Shown here piece after piece: positions 11,308 to 19,844 of a DNA stretch of 64,000 bases. Below the pieces are notes generated by a model. The model was not told where the DNA came from, ran no database searches, and saw only the letters and a program-made list of their open reading frames with translations. This stretch comes from Amycolatopsis jiangsuensis (GTDB lineage Bacteria; Actinomycetota; Actinomycetes; Mycobacteriales; Pseudonocardiaceae): the NCBI RefSeq assembly GCF_014204865.1, contig NZ_JACHMG010000001.1:248001-312000 (forward strand), read 5' to 3'. Numbering within the stretch: the stretch's first letter is position 1; the number at the start of each line of letters is the position of its first letter. A program made the position numbers and the translations under genes.

Positions 11308-11327
11308 GCCTAAACTTTGGTTTAGGC
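11308..11327 (+). promoter_or_regulatory. DtxR/MntR-type palindrome upstream of mntH
   Basis: GCCTAAAC-TTTG-GTTTAGGC is a perfect 8-4-8 inverted repeat, 28 bp upstream of the transporter start. It resembles boxes bound by metal-responsive DtxR/MntR family repressors (TTAGGC half-sites) and suggests Mn(II)-dependent repression of mntH. Confidence 0.75.
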
Positions 11328-11355
11328 AGCGCGACAGTAGTGGGGTGGGGGCGGA

Positions 11356-12588
11356 ATGGCGGTGGCGCAAGCGGGCCGGTTGTCCCGGCTGCGCGCGGGC
11401 AGCGCACTGCTCGGCCCGGCGTTCGTGGCCGCCATCGCGTATGTGGACCCGGGTAACGTCGCCGCCAACATCAGCGCCGGCGCGGGGTACGGGTACCTGC
11501 TGGTCTGGGTGATCGTCGCGGCCAACCTGATGGCCGTGCTGGTGCAGTACCTCTCCGCGAAGCTCGGGCTGGTCTCCGGCCGGTCGCTGCCGGAGGCGCT
11601 GCGTGAGCGGCTGTCCCGTCCGGGCCGGCTGGCGTACTGGGCACAGGCCGAGGTGGTCGCGGTGGCCACCGACCTGGCCGAGGTGGTCGGCGGCGCGATC
11701 GCGCTCCACCTGCTCTTCGGGCTTCCGCTGCTGGCCGGCGGGCTGATCACCGGGCTGGTCTCGCTGGTGCTGCTGGCAGTGCAGGACCGCGGTGGCCAGC
11801 GCCCGTTCGAACGCGTCGTGACCGGCCTGCTCGCGGTGATCGCGGTCGGGTTCCTGGCGAGCCTGTTCGTGGCACCGCCGTCGGCTGCCGGGATCGCGCA
11901 CGGGCTCGTGCCCCGCTTCAGCGGCAGCGGCAGTGTGCTGATCGCCGCGGCGATGCTGGGCGCCACGGTGATGCCGCACGCGGTGTACCTGCACTCCGGG
12001 CTGGTCCGCGACCGGCACGGCGCGGTGCCACCGGAACGCCGGCGCGGCTTGTTGCGCGCCACCCGGTACGACGTCGGGTTCGCGATGCTGCTCGCCGGCG
12101 CGGTGAACCTCGGCATGCTGCTGGTCGCCGCGGCGAATCTGCAAGGACAGCAAGGGGTCGACACAATTGAGGGGGCGCACGGGGCGGTCGCTGTCGCGCT
12201 CGGCCCGGGTGTGGCGCTGCTGTTCGCGATCGGGCTGCTGGCCTCCGGGCTGGCGTCCACTTCGGTCGGTGCCTACGCGGGCGCGATGATCATGCAGGGC
12301 CTGCTGCGCAAGCGGATCCCGATCCTGCTGCGGCGGCTGGTCACGCTGATCCCCGCGGTGGTGGTGCTCGCCGCCGGGGCCGATCCGAGTGCCGCGCTGG
12401 TGGTGTCGCAGGTGGTGCTGTCGTTCGGCATCCCGTTCGCGCTCGTGCCGCTGATCCGGCTCACCGCGGACCGCGCGCTGATGGGGGAGCAGGTCAACCG
12501 GCGCCTCACCACGGTGCTGGCCGGCGTGGTCGCCGCGGTGATCATCGTGCTCAACGTGGTGCTGATCGGGCTCACTTTCGCCGGCTGA
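11356..12588 (+). CDS. mntH: Nramp-type Mn2+/divalent metal transporter
   Basis: Proton-coupled importer of Mn2+ and related metals in the cytoplasmic membrane. The 410-aa protein has about eleven hydrophobic segments. Metal-site motifs are visible: DPGN in TM1 (residues about 32-35) and MPH in TM6 (AAMLGATVMPHAVYLHS). Length is typical of bacterial MntH. The ATG follows a G-rich stretch and a perfect palindrome typical of DtxR/MntR regulation lies just upstream, so expression is probably repressed by metal. Stands alone between the thyX unit and the kinase. Confidence 0.95.
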   Translation: MAVAQAGRLSRLRAGSALLGPAFVAAIAYVDPGNVAANISAGAGYGYLLVWVIVAANLMAVLVQYLSAKLGLVSGRSLPEALRERLSRPGRLAYWAQAEVVAVATDLAEVVGGAIALHLLFGLPLLAGGLITGLVSLVLLAVQDRGGQRPFERVVTGLLAVIAVGFLASLFVAPPSAAGIAHGLVPRFSGSGSVLIAAAMLGATVMPHAVYLHSGLVRDRHGAVPPERRRGLLRATRYDVGFAMLLAGAVNLGMLLVAAANLQGQQGVDTIEGAHGAVAVALGPGVALLFAIGLLASGLASTSVGAYAGAMIMQGLLRKRIPILLRRLVTLIPAVVVLAAGADPSAALVVSQVVLSFGIPFALVPLIRLTADRALMGEQVNRRLTTVLAGVVAAVIIVLNVVLIGLTFAG

Positions 12589-12636
12589 ACCCGGGGCGGA
12601 TCCGGCGGAACCCGCACCGCGGCCGTGCGGTCGGAC

Positions 12637-12642
12637 TAGCAT
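12637..12642 (+). promoter_or_regulatory. Probable -10 element of the kinase gene
   Basis: TAGCAT fits the actinobacterial TANNNT -10 consensus and lies 31 bp before the GTG start, leaving a short leader that contains the GAGGAG Shine-Dalgarno. Confidence 0.4.
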
Positions 12643-12673
12643 CTGCGCGAACCCGACTGAGGAGCCCCACCCC

Positions 12674-14155
12674 GTGACTGACGAACAGACCCGCCCCTAC
12701 GACCCGGCCGCGGGCGCCCGTGTGGTGGCCGGCCGTTACCTGCTGCTCGCCGAACTCGGCCGGGGCGGCATGGGAGTGGTCTGGCGAGCGCAGGACCAGG
12801 TGATCGGCAGGCCGGTCGCGATCAAGGAACTGCGGCTGTCCCCGGAGCGGGGCGGGGACGGGGCGGCGATCTCCGAGCGCGTGCTGCGCGAGGTCCGGGC
12901 AGGCGGGCGGCTCAACGACCCGGCGGTCGTCACGGTGTTCGACGTGGTCACCGACGGCGGCGCCACGTGGATCGTGATGGAGCTGGTCGAGGCACCCACG
13001 CTCGCGGACCTGGTGCGCCAGTACGGCCCGATGCCGGCCCCGCAGGTCGCGGTGATCGGGGAGCAGGTGCTGTCCGCGCTGCAGGCCGCGCACGCCGCCG
13101 GGATCGTGCACCGCGACGTGAAGCCGGCCAACATCATGGTCGCCCCCGACGGCCGGGTGAAGCTCACCGACTTCGGCATCGCGCACGCGGTCGACGATCC
13201 GCGGCTCACCGCCACCGGCACCCTCGTCGGCTCCCCGGCTTTCATGGCCCCGGAGCGGGTCGAGGGCCGCGAAGCGATGCCCGAATCGGACCTCTGGTCG
13301 CTCGGCGCCACGCTGTTCTTCGCGGTGGAGGGCATCGTCGCGTTCGAACGTCCCACCACCGCCGCGACACTGCACGCGGTGATGACCGAGGCGCCCTACC
13401 CGACCCGGGTGCAGGGCCCGCTCGCCGCGGTGGTCGCCGGGCTGCTCGTGGCACAGCCCGAAGCGCGGCTCACGGCGGGCCAGGCCCGTGCGCTGCTGGC
13501 CACCGCGTCCGGGAACGACCGGCGTACACCCCCTCCGGGCACTGTCGCGCTGCCCGCTATGGCACAGTCGCCGCAGCGTCCGCGCAACACCCGCCGGTGG
13601 GTCGTCGCGGGCGCGGTACTCGCGGTCGTCGCGCTCGTCGGCGGGTTCTTCCTGGGCCTGCCGGTCTGGTCGCCGTCCGAGGACGCGCAGCAGCTCGACA
13701 CGGTGACCTATGGCACGGACGGGTACCTCAAGCTCTCCATCTCCACCACGGACCTCTGCTACAACGTCGTGGTCCAGCCCGGTGTGGTGATCAGCAGCGA
13801 CAGCACCGGCGACTGCGACAAGAACCACACGCTCGAGGTGTACGACTCGCACAACCTGCTGCCCGTCGACAGCTCGAGCGGGTTCGGCAGCGAAGACGCG
13901 AAGGTCGCCGCCTACCCGGGACTCGACGAGGCCAGCGCGGCCGCGGAAGCGCGCTGCCGGCTCAGTTTCCACTCCGACGTGGTGCCGGAGCAGCAGCGCG
14001 GGAGCCTCACCTACCGGGCGATCGTGCCGACCCAGAAGGAATGGGAGCTCAAGCCCCAGGACGAGACCACCGACCCGAGCCGGGGGTTCTACTGCGTGCT
14101 CACCCGGCAGGACAACGGGCAGATCCCGGCGCAGATCACCACCCAGGTCGAATAG
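12674..14155 (+). CDS. Receptor-type serine/threonine protein kinase
   Basis: A Hanks-type (PknB-like) kinase of 493 aa. The kinase domain (about residues 17-270) shows the Gly loop ELGRGGMGVVW, VAIKEL with the ATP Lys, HRDVKPANIM with catalytic Asp 148, DFG and the APE loop (MAPERV). A single membrane span follows (WVVAGAVLAVVALVGGFFLG, about 313-332), then an extracellular domain of about 155 residues containing Cys and no PASTA repeat. The external ligand is not predictable. Monocistronic: its own -10 upstream and strong hairpins downstream. Confidence 0.94.
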   Translation: MTDEQTRPYDPAAGARVVAGRYLLLAELGRGGMGVVWRAQDQVIGRPVAIKELRLSPERGGDGAAISERVLREVRAGGRLNDPAVVTVFDVVTDGGATWIVMELVEAPTLADLVRQYGPMPAPQVAVIGEQVLSALQAAHAAGIVHRDVKPANIMVAPDGRVKLTDFGIAHAVDDPRLTATGTLVGSPAFMAPERVEGREAMPESDLWSLGATLFFAVEGIVAFERPTTAATLHAVMTEAPYPTRVQGPLAAVVAGLLVAQPEARLTAGQARALLATASGNDRRTPPPGTVALPAMAQSPQRPRNTRRWVVAGAVLAVVALVGGFFLGLPVWSPSEDAQQLDTVTYGTDGYLKLSISTTDLCYNVVVQPGVVISSDSTGDCDKNHTLEVYDSHNLLPVDSSSGFGSEDAKVAAYPGLDEASAAAEARCRLSFHSDVVPEQQRGSLTYRAIVPTQKEWELKPQDETTDPSRGFYCVLTRQDNGQIPAQITTQVE

Positions 14156-14169
14156 CCGCGCGCGAGATG

Positions 14170-14221
14170 TTCCGTCCCCCGCCCGCGGGGAACGGAAATT
14201 CTCCGGACCCGCCAGGTCCGG
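14170..14221 (+). terminator. Double hairpin after the kinase gene
   Basis: A first stem (TTCCGTCCCC at 14170-14179 with GGGGAACGGAA at 14187-14197, one bulged A) is followed by a second (CCGGACC at 14203-14209 with GGTCCGG at 14215-14221, 5-nt loop). It begins 14 nt after the kinase stop and ends 31 bp before dapA, so it separates the two units. Confidence 0.65.
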
Positions 14222-14252
14222 GCCGGGTTCGCCGGCCGGACGAGGTACCGTC

Positions 14253-15272
14253 ATGACCATGCCGACCCCACCCTCCGCCGCGCCGGGCCGCCCCTTCGGC
14301 CGCGTGCTCACCGCGATGGCCACGCCCTTCGACCGCGAGGGCGCGCTGGACGTGAAGCGGGCGCAGGAACTCGCCGAGTACCTCGTGGACCTGGGCAACG
14401 ACGGCCTGGTCGTGAACGGCACCACGGGGGAGAGCCCGACCACCAGCGACGCGGAGAAGGCCACGCTGATCCGCGCGGTCGTGGAGGCGGTCGGCGAGCG
14501 TGCCACGGTGGTCGCCGGGGCCGGTACCAACAACACCACGCACAGCGTCGAGCAGGCGCGTGCCGCCGCCGAAGCCGGGGCCCACGGCCTGCTGGTGGTC
14601 ACGCCGTACTACTCGCGGCCCAGCCAGGCCGGGGTGTACGCGCACTTCACCACCGTCGCGGACGCCACCGAGCTGCCGGTGATGCTGTACGACATCCCGC
14701 CGCGCTCGATCGTGCCGATCGAGGTGGACACGCTGCTGCGGCTGGCCGAGCACCCGCGGATCGCCGCGGTCAAGGACGCCAAGGGCGACCTGATCGCCGG
14801 CTCCGAGGTGATCGCCAACAGCCAGCTGGCCTACTACTCCGGCGACGACGGCCTCAACCTGCCGTGGATCTCGGTCGGCGGGGCCGGGGTGGTCAGCGTG
14901 ATCGGGCACGTGGTGGCCGGCCGGATCCGGGCGATGATCGACGCCTACGAAAGCGGCGACACCTCCACCGCGCGCACCAACCACCGCGGGATGCTGCCGG
15001 TGCTGCGGGCGTTCTCGCGGGTCGGCGGGGTCACCTTCGTCAAGGCGGCGCTGCGGCTGCGCGGGCTGGACATCGGCGATCCGCGGCTGCCGGTCGTGCC
15101 CGCGACCGACGAGCAGCAGCAGCTGATCACGGCCGATCTCGCCCAGGGCGGCGTGCCGCTGGAGGACACCGCGGCCTCGGACTGGCATGGTGCACGGGTG
15201 GCACAAGCGGATTCTCAGGCGGCCTACGTGGCCCCCACTTCACACACCAGCGTTGGGACCTTGCCCCGGTGA
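14253..15272 (+). CDS. dapA: 4-hydroxy-tetrahydrodipicolinate synthase
   Basis: Condenses pyruvate with aspartate semialdehyde in DAP/lysine synthesis. The TIM-barrel signatures are present: GTTGESPT loop, the LLVVTPYYSRPSQ segment with the catalytic Tyr, and AAVKDAKGD with the Schiff-base Lys. At 339 aa it is some 35-40 residues longer than the usual family length because of a polar C-terminal tail (TAASDWHGARVAQADSQ...). That tail reaches the GTGA overlap with RNase J, so dapA and RNase J are translationally coupled, as in mycobacteria. A second in-frame ATG two codons downstream is an alternative start. Confidence 0.96.
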   Translation: MTMPTPPSAAPGRPFGRVLTAMATPFDREGALDVKRAQELAEYLVDLGNDGLVVNGTTGESPTTSDAEKATLIRAVVEAVGERATVVAGAGTNNTTHSVEQARAAAEAGAHGLLVVTPYYSRPSQAGVYAHFTTVADATELPVMLYDIPPRSIVPIEVDTLLRLAEHPRIAAVKDAKGDLIAGSEVIANSQLAYYSGDDGLNLPWISVGGAGVVSVIGHVVAGRIRAMIDAYESGDTSTARTNHRGMLPVLRAFSRVGGVTFVKAALRLRGLDIGDPRLPVVPATDEQQQLITADLAQGGVPLEDTAASDWHGARVAQADSQAAYVAPTSHTSVGTLPR

Positions 15273-16966
15273 GCTCACTTCCCCCCGGACCCGGTCCGGC
15301 CCACCTTCCGCCCGCACTGCCCGAGGGCGCGCTGCGCGTCGTCGCGCTGGGCGGCATCGGCGAGGTCGGGCGCAACATGACGGTCTTCGAATACGACGGC
15401 CGGCTCCTGATCGTCGACTGCGGGGTGCTCTTCCCCGAGGACGACCAGCCCGGTGTCGACCTGATCCTGCCGGACTTCCGTGCGATCGAGGACCGGCTCG
15501 ACGACGTCGACGGGCTCGTGCTCACGCACGGGCACGAGGACCACATCGGCGCCGTCCCGTTCCTGCTGCGGCTGCGCCCGGACCTGCCGATCTACGGGTC
15601 ACGGTTCACCAACGCGCTGCTCGCGGCCAAGGCCAAGGAGCACCGCCAGCGGCCGAAGCTGATCGAGGTGCGCGAGGGTGAACGGCGCAAGGTCGGCGCG
15701 TTCGACCTGGAATTCTTCGCGGTCAACCACTCCATCCCGGACGCGCTGGCGGTGGCCATCCGCACCCCGGCCGGAGTCGTGCTGCACACCGGTGACATCA
15801 AGCTCGACCAGCTGCCGCTCGACGGCAGGCTGACCGACCTTGCCGGCTTCTCCCGGCTCGGCGACGAGGGCGTGGACCTGTTCTGCGTGGACTCGACCAA
15901 CGCCGAGGTGCCCGGGTTCGTGATGCCGGAGCGGGACATCGGCCCGGTGCTCGACGACGTGATCCGCCGGGTCGGGCAGCGGGTGATCGTGGCCTGTTTC
16001 GCCAGCCACGTGCACCGGGTGCAGCAGGTCCTGAACGCCGCCGAGCGGCACGGCAGGCGGGTCGCGTTCGTGGGCCGTTCGATGGTGCGCAACATGGGCA
16101 TCGCGGCGGAGCTGGGCCTGCTGGAGGTACCCGAGGGCCTGCTCGTGGACATGGACCAGGCGAGCACCCTGCCGGAGAGCAAGGTGCTGTTCGTCTCCAC
16201 CGGTTCGCAGGGCGAACCGCTGTCCGCGCTGTCCCGGATGGCCCGCGGCGAGCACCGGCAGATCTCCATCCGGGCCGCCGACACGGTGGTGCTCGCCAGC
16301 TCGATGATCCCGGGCAACGAGACCGCGGTCTTCGGCGTGGTGAACGGCCTGACCCGGCTGGGCGCGAACGTGGTGCACCAGGGCAACGCCAAGGTGCACG
16401 TGTCCGGGCACGCGTCGGCGGGGGAGCTGCTCTACCTGTACAACGCGGTGCGGCCGAGCAACGTGATGCCGGTGCACGGCGAGTGGAAGCACCTGCGTGC
16501 CAACGGCGAGCTCGCGGCGCGGACCGGGGTGGCCCCGGAGAACGTGGTGATCGCCGAGGACGGCGTGGTCGTGGACCTGGTCGACGGCAAGGCCTCCCGC
16601 ACCGGGCGGGTCGAGGTCGGGCACGTGTACGTGGACGGCCTGTCCGTGGGTGACGTCGGCGAGTCGACACTGTCGGACCGGCTGGTGCTCGGCGAGGGCG
16701 GCTTCATCGCGATCACCGTCGTGGTCGACTCCAGCACCGGCCGCGCGGTGAGCAGCCCGACCATTTCCGGGCGTGGATTCTCCGACGACCCGAAGGCTCT
16801 CGACAGCGTGGTCCCGCTCGTGGAGATGGAGCTGGCCCGCACCGAGTCCGAGGGCATCACCGACACGCACCGCATCGCACAGGCTGTGCGCCGGGTGGTC
16901 GGGCGCTGGGTGGCCGACACCTACCGCCGCCGCCCGATGATCGTGCCCACGGTCATCCCGGTCTGA
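15269..16966 (+). CDS. rnj: Ribonuclease J
   Basis: Metallo-beta-lactamase/beta-CASP nuclease of 565 aa acting as 5'-3' exoribonuclease and endonuclease in RNA maturation and decay. Zinc motif HGHEDH at residues 87-92, further metal ligands in VNHSIPDA and HTGDIKLD, the beta-CASP block (FASHVHRVQQVLNAAERHGRRVAFVGRSM), and the late HVSGHAS and MPVHGEWKHL motifs are all present, followed by a C-terminal domain. The GTG start overlaps the dapA stop by four bases. With pnp at the left edge, the window holds two main RNA decay enzymes. Confidence 0.96.
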   Translation: MSSLPPGPGPAHLPPALPEGALRVVALGGIGEVGRNMTVFEYDGRLLIVDCGVLFPEDDQPGVDLILPDFRAIEDRLDDVDGLVLTHGHEDHIGAVPFLLRLRPDLPIYGSRFTNALLAAKAKEHRQRPKLIEVREGERRKVGAFDLEFFAVNHSIPDALAVAIRTPAGVVLHTGDIKLDQLPLDGRLTDLAGFSRLGDEGVDLFCVDSTNAEVPGFVMPERDIGPVLDDVIRRVGQRVIVACFASHVHRVQQVLNAAERHGRRVAFVGRSMVRNMGIAAELGLLEVPEGLLVDMDQASTLPESKVLFVSTGSQGEPLSALSRMARGEHRQISIRAADTVVLASSMIPGNETAVFGVVNGLTRLGANVVHQGNAKVHVSGHASAGELLYLYNAVRPSNVMPVHGEWKHLRANGELAARTGVAPENVVIAEDGVVVDLVDGKASRTGRVEVGHVYVDGLSVGDVGESTLSDRLVLGEGGFIAITVVVDSSTGRAVSSPTISGRGFSDDPKALDSVVPLVEMELARTESEGITDTHRIAQAVRRVVGRWVADTYRRRPMIVPTVIPV

Positions 16967-17075
16967 CGCGGGCTCCCCGCCCGGCCGCCAGCGCGAGAGC
17001 GAACACCACGATGGCGGTCTGGCGGGCGAGCGCGCGCCGGGCGCGGCGCTGCTCGGAGCGGTTCTGCTGGAGCAC
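16953..17075 (-). CDS. Possible 40-aa basic/hydrophobic small protein
   Basis: A short reading frame not usually predicted. GTG at 17075 follows a perfect AGGAGG (17081-17086) at 5-nt spacing. The product begins with a strongly basic Gln/Arg stretch (LQQNRSEQRRARRALARQ), then one hydrophobic segment (TAIVVFALALAAG), then RGARVRPG. This looks like a single-span membrane peptide. It overlaps the RNase J 3' end by 14 bp on the opposite strand. Support is the SD and the amphipathic layout only; no homology is recognised. Confidence 0.4.
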   Translation of the reverse strand: MLQQNRSEQRRARRALARQTAIVVFALALAAGRGARVRPG

Positions 17076-17179
17076 GGTGGCCTCCTGTCCGGGATCGGGC
17101 GTAGGACTCGAGTGTGGCGTGCCGCGGCGGTGCGCACATCCGGCGCGAGACTGGTTCCGGTCTCCTCCGCAGGGATGAG

Positions 17180-18124
17180 TCAGGTGATCCCGGCGGACTT
17201 CCGCTGGACCACGTAAGCCCCCGCGAGCAGCAGCAGCGCACCGAAGGCCTGCGGCCAGGCCAGCGATTCACCCAGCAGTGCCCAGGCGAACGCGGCGGTC
17301 GCGACGGGTTCGACGAGCCCGAGCACACTCGCCACCGAAGCGGGCAGGTGCCGCAGCGCGGAGATGCCCAGCAGATAAGAGATCACCGTGGGCGCGAGCA
17401 CCAGTGCGGCCAGCAGCAGCCACACCGGGGGAGTCCACGGCCCGAACGGGACACTGCGCGCGGCGAGCGACCAGTGCACCGTCCACGGTGGAGCGAGCGC
17501 ACCCACGATGACCGCGCCGATCACCATGCCCCAGGTGACCAGGCCGAGCGGGTCGCGCCGCGCGACGGCGCGCTCACCGATCAGGAAGTACCCCGCCGAA
17601 CAGACCGCCGCACCGAGCCCGGCGAGCAGCCCGAGGGCGTCCAGCACCGCGCCCTGCCACACCTGCGCGACCAGGGCCAGGCCCGCCATGGCCAGCGCGA
17701 TCCCGCCCCACAGCGCGCCGGGCAGCCGGGTCCGGCGCACCACCCGCACCCAGAGCGCGATGAGGACCGGCGACATGAACTCCAGCAGGATCGCGATGCC
17801 GACCGGGATCCGGTCGGTGGCGATGAAGTACATCAGCTGCGTGCCGGCCACGCCGAGCAACCCGTAGGCGAGCAGCATCGGCCATTCCCCGCGCCGGACA
17901 CGCAGCGAACGCGGCGCGAGGATCGCCGTACCCGCCGCCAGCAGGAGCCCGGCGCCGCCGATCCGGATGGCGGCCACCTGTTCCGGCGTCATGCCCGCGA
18001 CCATGGCCGGCTTGCCGAGCGAACCGGACGTGCTGAAGAAGACCGCGGCCAGCAGCACGAGCAGTATGCCGCGGCCGCGGTGATCCTCCCCGGGCGCGGC
18101 GGTGACAGGCAGTTCGGTGGTCAC
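17180..18124 (-). CDS. EamA/DMT family transporter
   Basis: A 314-aa ten-span exporter of the drug/metabolite transporter superfamily, with two internally related EamA halves (GILLVLLAAVFFSTSGSLGKP..., then ALGLLAGLGAAVCSAGYFLIGERA...) and a closing GALLLLAGAYVVQR. Substrate unknown; relatives export amino acids or metabolites. The GTG start is exactly seven bases after TACCGT (18132-18137, minus strand), so the message is predicted to be leaderless. It lies head-on to RNase J and is read in the same direction as wrbA. Confidence 0.92.
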   Translation of the reverse strand: MTTELPVTAAPGEDHRGRGILLVLLAAVFFSTSGSLGKPAMVAGMTPEQVAAIRIGGAGLLLAAGTAILAPRSLRVRRGEWPMLLAYGLLGVAGTQLMYFIATDRIPVGIAILLEFMSPVLIALWVRVVRRTRLPGALWGGIALAMAGLALVAQVWQGAVLDALGLLAGLGAAVCSAGYFLIGERAVARRDPLGLVTWGMVIGAVIVGALAPPWTVHWSLAARSVPFGPWTPPVWLLLAALVLAPTVISYLLGISALRHLPASVASVLGLVEPVATAAFAWALLGESLAWPQAFGALLLLAGAYVVQRKSAGIT

Positions 18125-18131
18125 CGGGGCG

Positions 18132-18137
18132 ACGGTA
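18132..18137 (-). promoter_or_regulatory. -10 element of a predicted leaderless mRNA (EamA gene)
   Basis: TACCGT followed by seven bases and the GTG start. This is one of eight identical TANNNT-N7-start arrangements in the window. Confidence 0.55.
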
Positions 18138-18172
18138 CGGCTCCCCGGCCCGGCGCCGAAACCGTTTCCCCG

Positions 18173-18787
18173 CTATTCCAGGGAATCACGCCCGGCGACC
18201 AGGCGGGTGGTGATGGTCGCCAGCCGGTGGCCCTGGCGCCGCAGCGCACCGAGCGCCAGCTCGTCGGGCGCGGCCGATCTGCGCGAGACGAACGAGCCGC
18301 CGTACGGGTTGCCGGACTCCTTCAGGTGCGGATCGCCGTAGCCGAGCGGGACCACGATCGCGCCCCAGTGGTAGAAGATGTTGTTCGTGGCCAGCACGGT
18401 CGCCTCCAGGCCGCCGTGCGCGGTGGACGCCGTGGTGAACGACGTCGCCACCTTGTCCGCCAGTTTTCCTTGCGCCCACAGGCCGCCGGTGCTGTCCAAA
18501 AAGGACTTCAGCTGGGCGGCGGGGCCGCCGAACCGGGTCGGGCTGCCGGCCGCGATCCCGTCCGCCCACTCCAGGTCGGACAGCGTGGCGAGGTCGTGGT
18601 GCGGCCCGTCCTCGACCCACGCCTGCCAGCGCGGGTTGCTGGCCACCGCGGCCGGCGGCGCGGTTTCCGGCACGGTCCGGACACGGACCTCGGCACCGGT
18701 CTCGCCTGCGCCCTCGGCGAGTGCGGTGGCCAGCGCGGCGGTGTTGCCGGTGACGCTGTAGTAGACGACGAGAATGCGGGTGCTCAC
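18173..18787 (-). CDS. wrbA: WrbA-type flavodoxin-like NAD(P)H:quinone oxidoreductase
   Basis: A 204-aa FMN protein for two-electron quinone reduction. The FMN phosphate loop (YSVTGNTAALA) is at residues about 9-19, GSPTRFGGPAAQLKSFLDSTGGLW carries the family's flavin-contact and FLD-T-GG pattern, and TNNIFYHWGAIVVPLGYGDP resembles the late WrbA block. Length is typical. The start is GTG 18787, with a TAGAGT hexamer eight bases upstream on the same strand. The protein is encoded alone between the exporter and the acyltransferase, all read leftward. Confidence 0.9.
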   Translation of the reverse strand: MSTRILVVYYSVTGNTAALATALAEGAGETGAEVRVRTVPETAPPAAVASNPRWQAWVEDGPHHDLATLSDLEWADGIAAGSPTRFGGPAAQLKSFLDSTGGLWAQGKLADKVATSFTTASTAHGGLEATVLATNNIFYHWGAIVVPLGYGDPHLKESGNPYGGSFVSRRSAAPDELALGALRRQGHRLATITTRLVAGRDSLE

Positions 18788-18821
18788 GTCGTGCGACTCT
18801 AGCGAGGGACGCCGGGTGGTC

Positions 18822-19649
18822 TCAGGATCCGGACGCCGGCCCGGGTTTCCAGGGGCTGACGGTGTCGGTGGGCCGCGTCGGATCGTGGAACCGGGGGCGG
18901 ACCGGTTCGTCGCGCCGCAGCGGCACCAGCCCGTCGGTGATCGCCTGCATGATCTTCGCGTGCGCGCGCACCCCGGCCCCCGGCCGTTCCGGCTCCACCC
19001 CGGACAGGTCCACCGGCTCGCCGAAGTGCACCCGGAACCGCGGCCGGCGCAGCGGGGCACTGAGCCCGGACCGGGCGAGCGGCACCAGATCGGCGGGTCC
19101 GTTGACGGTTTCGGTGCCCCAGTAGACCGCCTCGTGCGCACCCCACTGGCTGATCGGGATCACCGGCACCCCGGCGGCGAGCGCGAGCCGGGCGGCGCCG
19201 GTCTTGCCGCGCTCGGGCCACAGTCCCGGATCGTGACTGATCCGGCCCTCCGGGTAGACGATGATCGGCTCCCGGGTGTCACGCAGCGCGTCGACGGCCT
19301 CGGCGAACTGGCCGACCGCGGTGGTCGCCTGGCCGCGATCCACCCGCAGATGCCCGCTGACCCGCAGGGCGGGCCCGATCACCGGCGCGTCCAGGATCCC
19401 GCCGGCCAGCATGAACCTCGGATTGATGCCGATCCGCTTGCACGCGGCCATCAGCACCATCGCGTCGAACACGCCGATGTGGTTCGCCGCCATGAGCAGC
19501 GGCCGCCCCCGCAACCGCGACGGCACCGCCCCGGAGACGGACAGCTTCCCGACGAGGTTCACCAGCCCGCGGTCGACGTTCAGCATGGTCCGCCAGATCG
19601 CCGGTGCCCGGCGCGGAGCCGGAGAATCGTCCTGATGCAGCGCGAACAT
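18822..19649 (-). CDS. PlsC-like 1-acylglycerol-3-phosphate acyltransferase
   Basis: A 275-aa membrane-associated acyltransferase of phospholipid synthesis or lipid remodelling. Motif I appears as NHIGVFD (NHxxxxD), motif II as the FML..G region, motif III as VYPEGRIS (EGxx) and motif IV as GVPVIPISQWG. The ATG at 19649 is preferred over TTG 19655 on general grounds; neither has a strong SD. It is divergent from ftsK across a 195-bp region holding a 20-bp palindrome. Acyl donor and exact acceptor cannot be read from sequence. Confidence 0.9.
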   Translation of the reverse strand: MFALHQDDSPAPRRAPAIWRTMLNVDRGLVNLVGKLSVSGAVPSRLRGRPLLMAANHIGVFDAMVLMAACKRIGINPRFMLAGGILDAPVIGPALRVSGHLRVDRGQATTAVGQFAEAVDALRDTREPIIVYPEGRISHDPGLWPERGKTGAARLALAAGVPVIPISQWGAHEAVYWGTETVNGPADLVPLARSGLSAPLRRPRFRVHFGEPVDLSGVEPERPGAGVRAHAKIMQAITDGLVPLRRDEPVRPRFHDPTRPTDTVSPWKPGPASGS

Positions 19650-19678
19650 GCGCAAAGCATTTCATGGCGGCAGATCAC

Positions 19679-19698
19679 TGCGAACGACCTGGTTCGCA
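19679..19698. promoter_or_regulatory. Palindrome between plsC-like gene and ftsK
   Basis: TGCGAAC-N6-GTTCGCA, a perfect 7-bp inverted repeat. It resembles the actinobacterial SOS box (CGAAC-N4-GTTCG) but has two extra bases in the spacer, so LexA is doubtful. A dimeric regulator serving both divergent genes is plausible. Confidence 0.4.
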
Positions 19699-19844
19699 CC
19701 GTCTGCACAGAAGGAAGCTTCCGCGACTGTTGTCGCAGGTCGCAGCCGGGAGCTGCGCAACGCCGGTCCGGATCGGGACGATTGTTTCGCGTGCGGTGCG
19801 AGTGGCGCATGGGACTATTGCGGTTCGCCGGTTACCGTGGGGGT

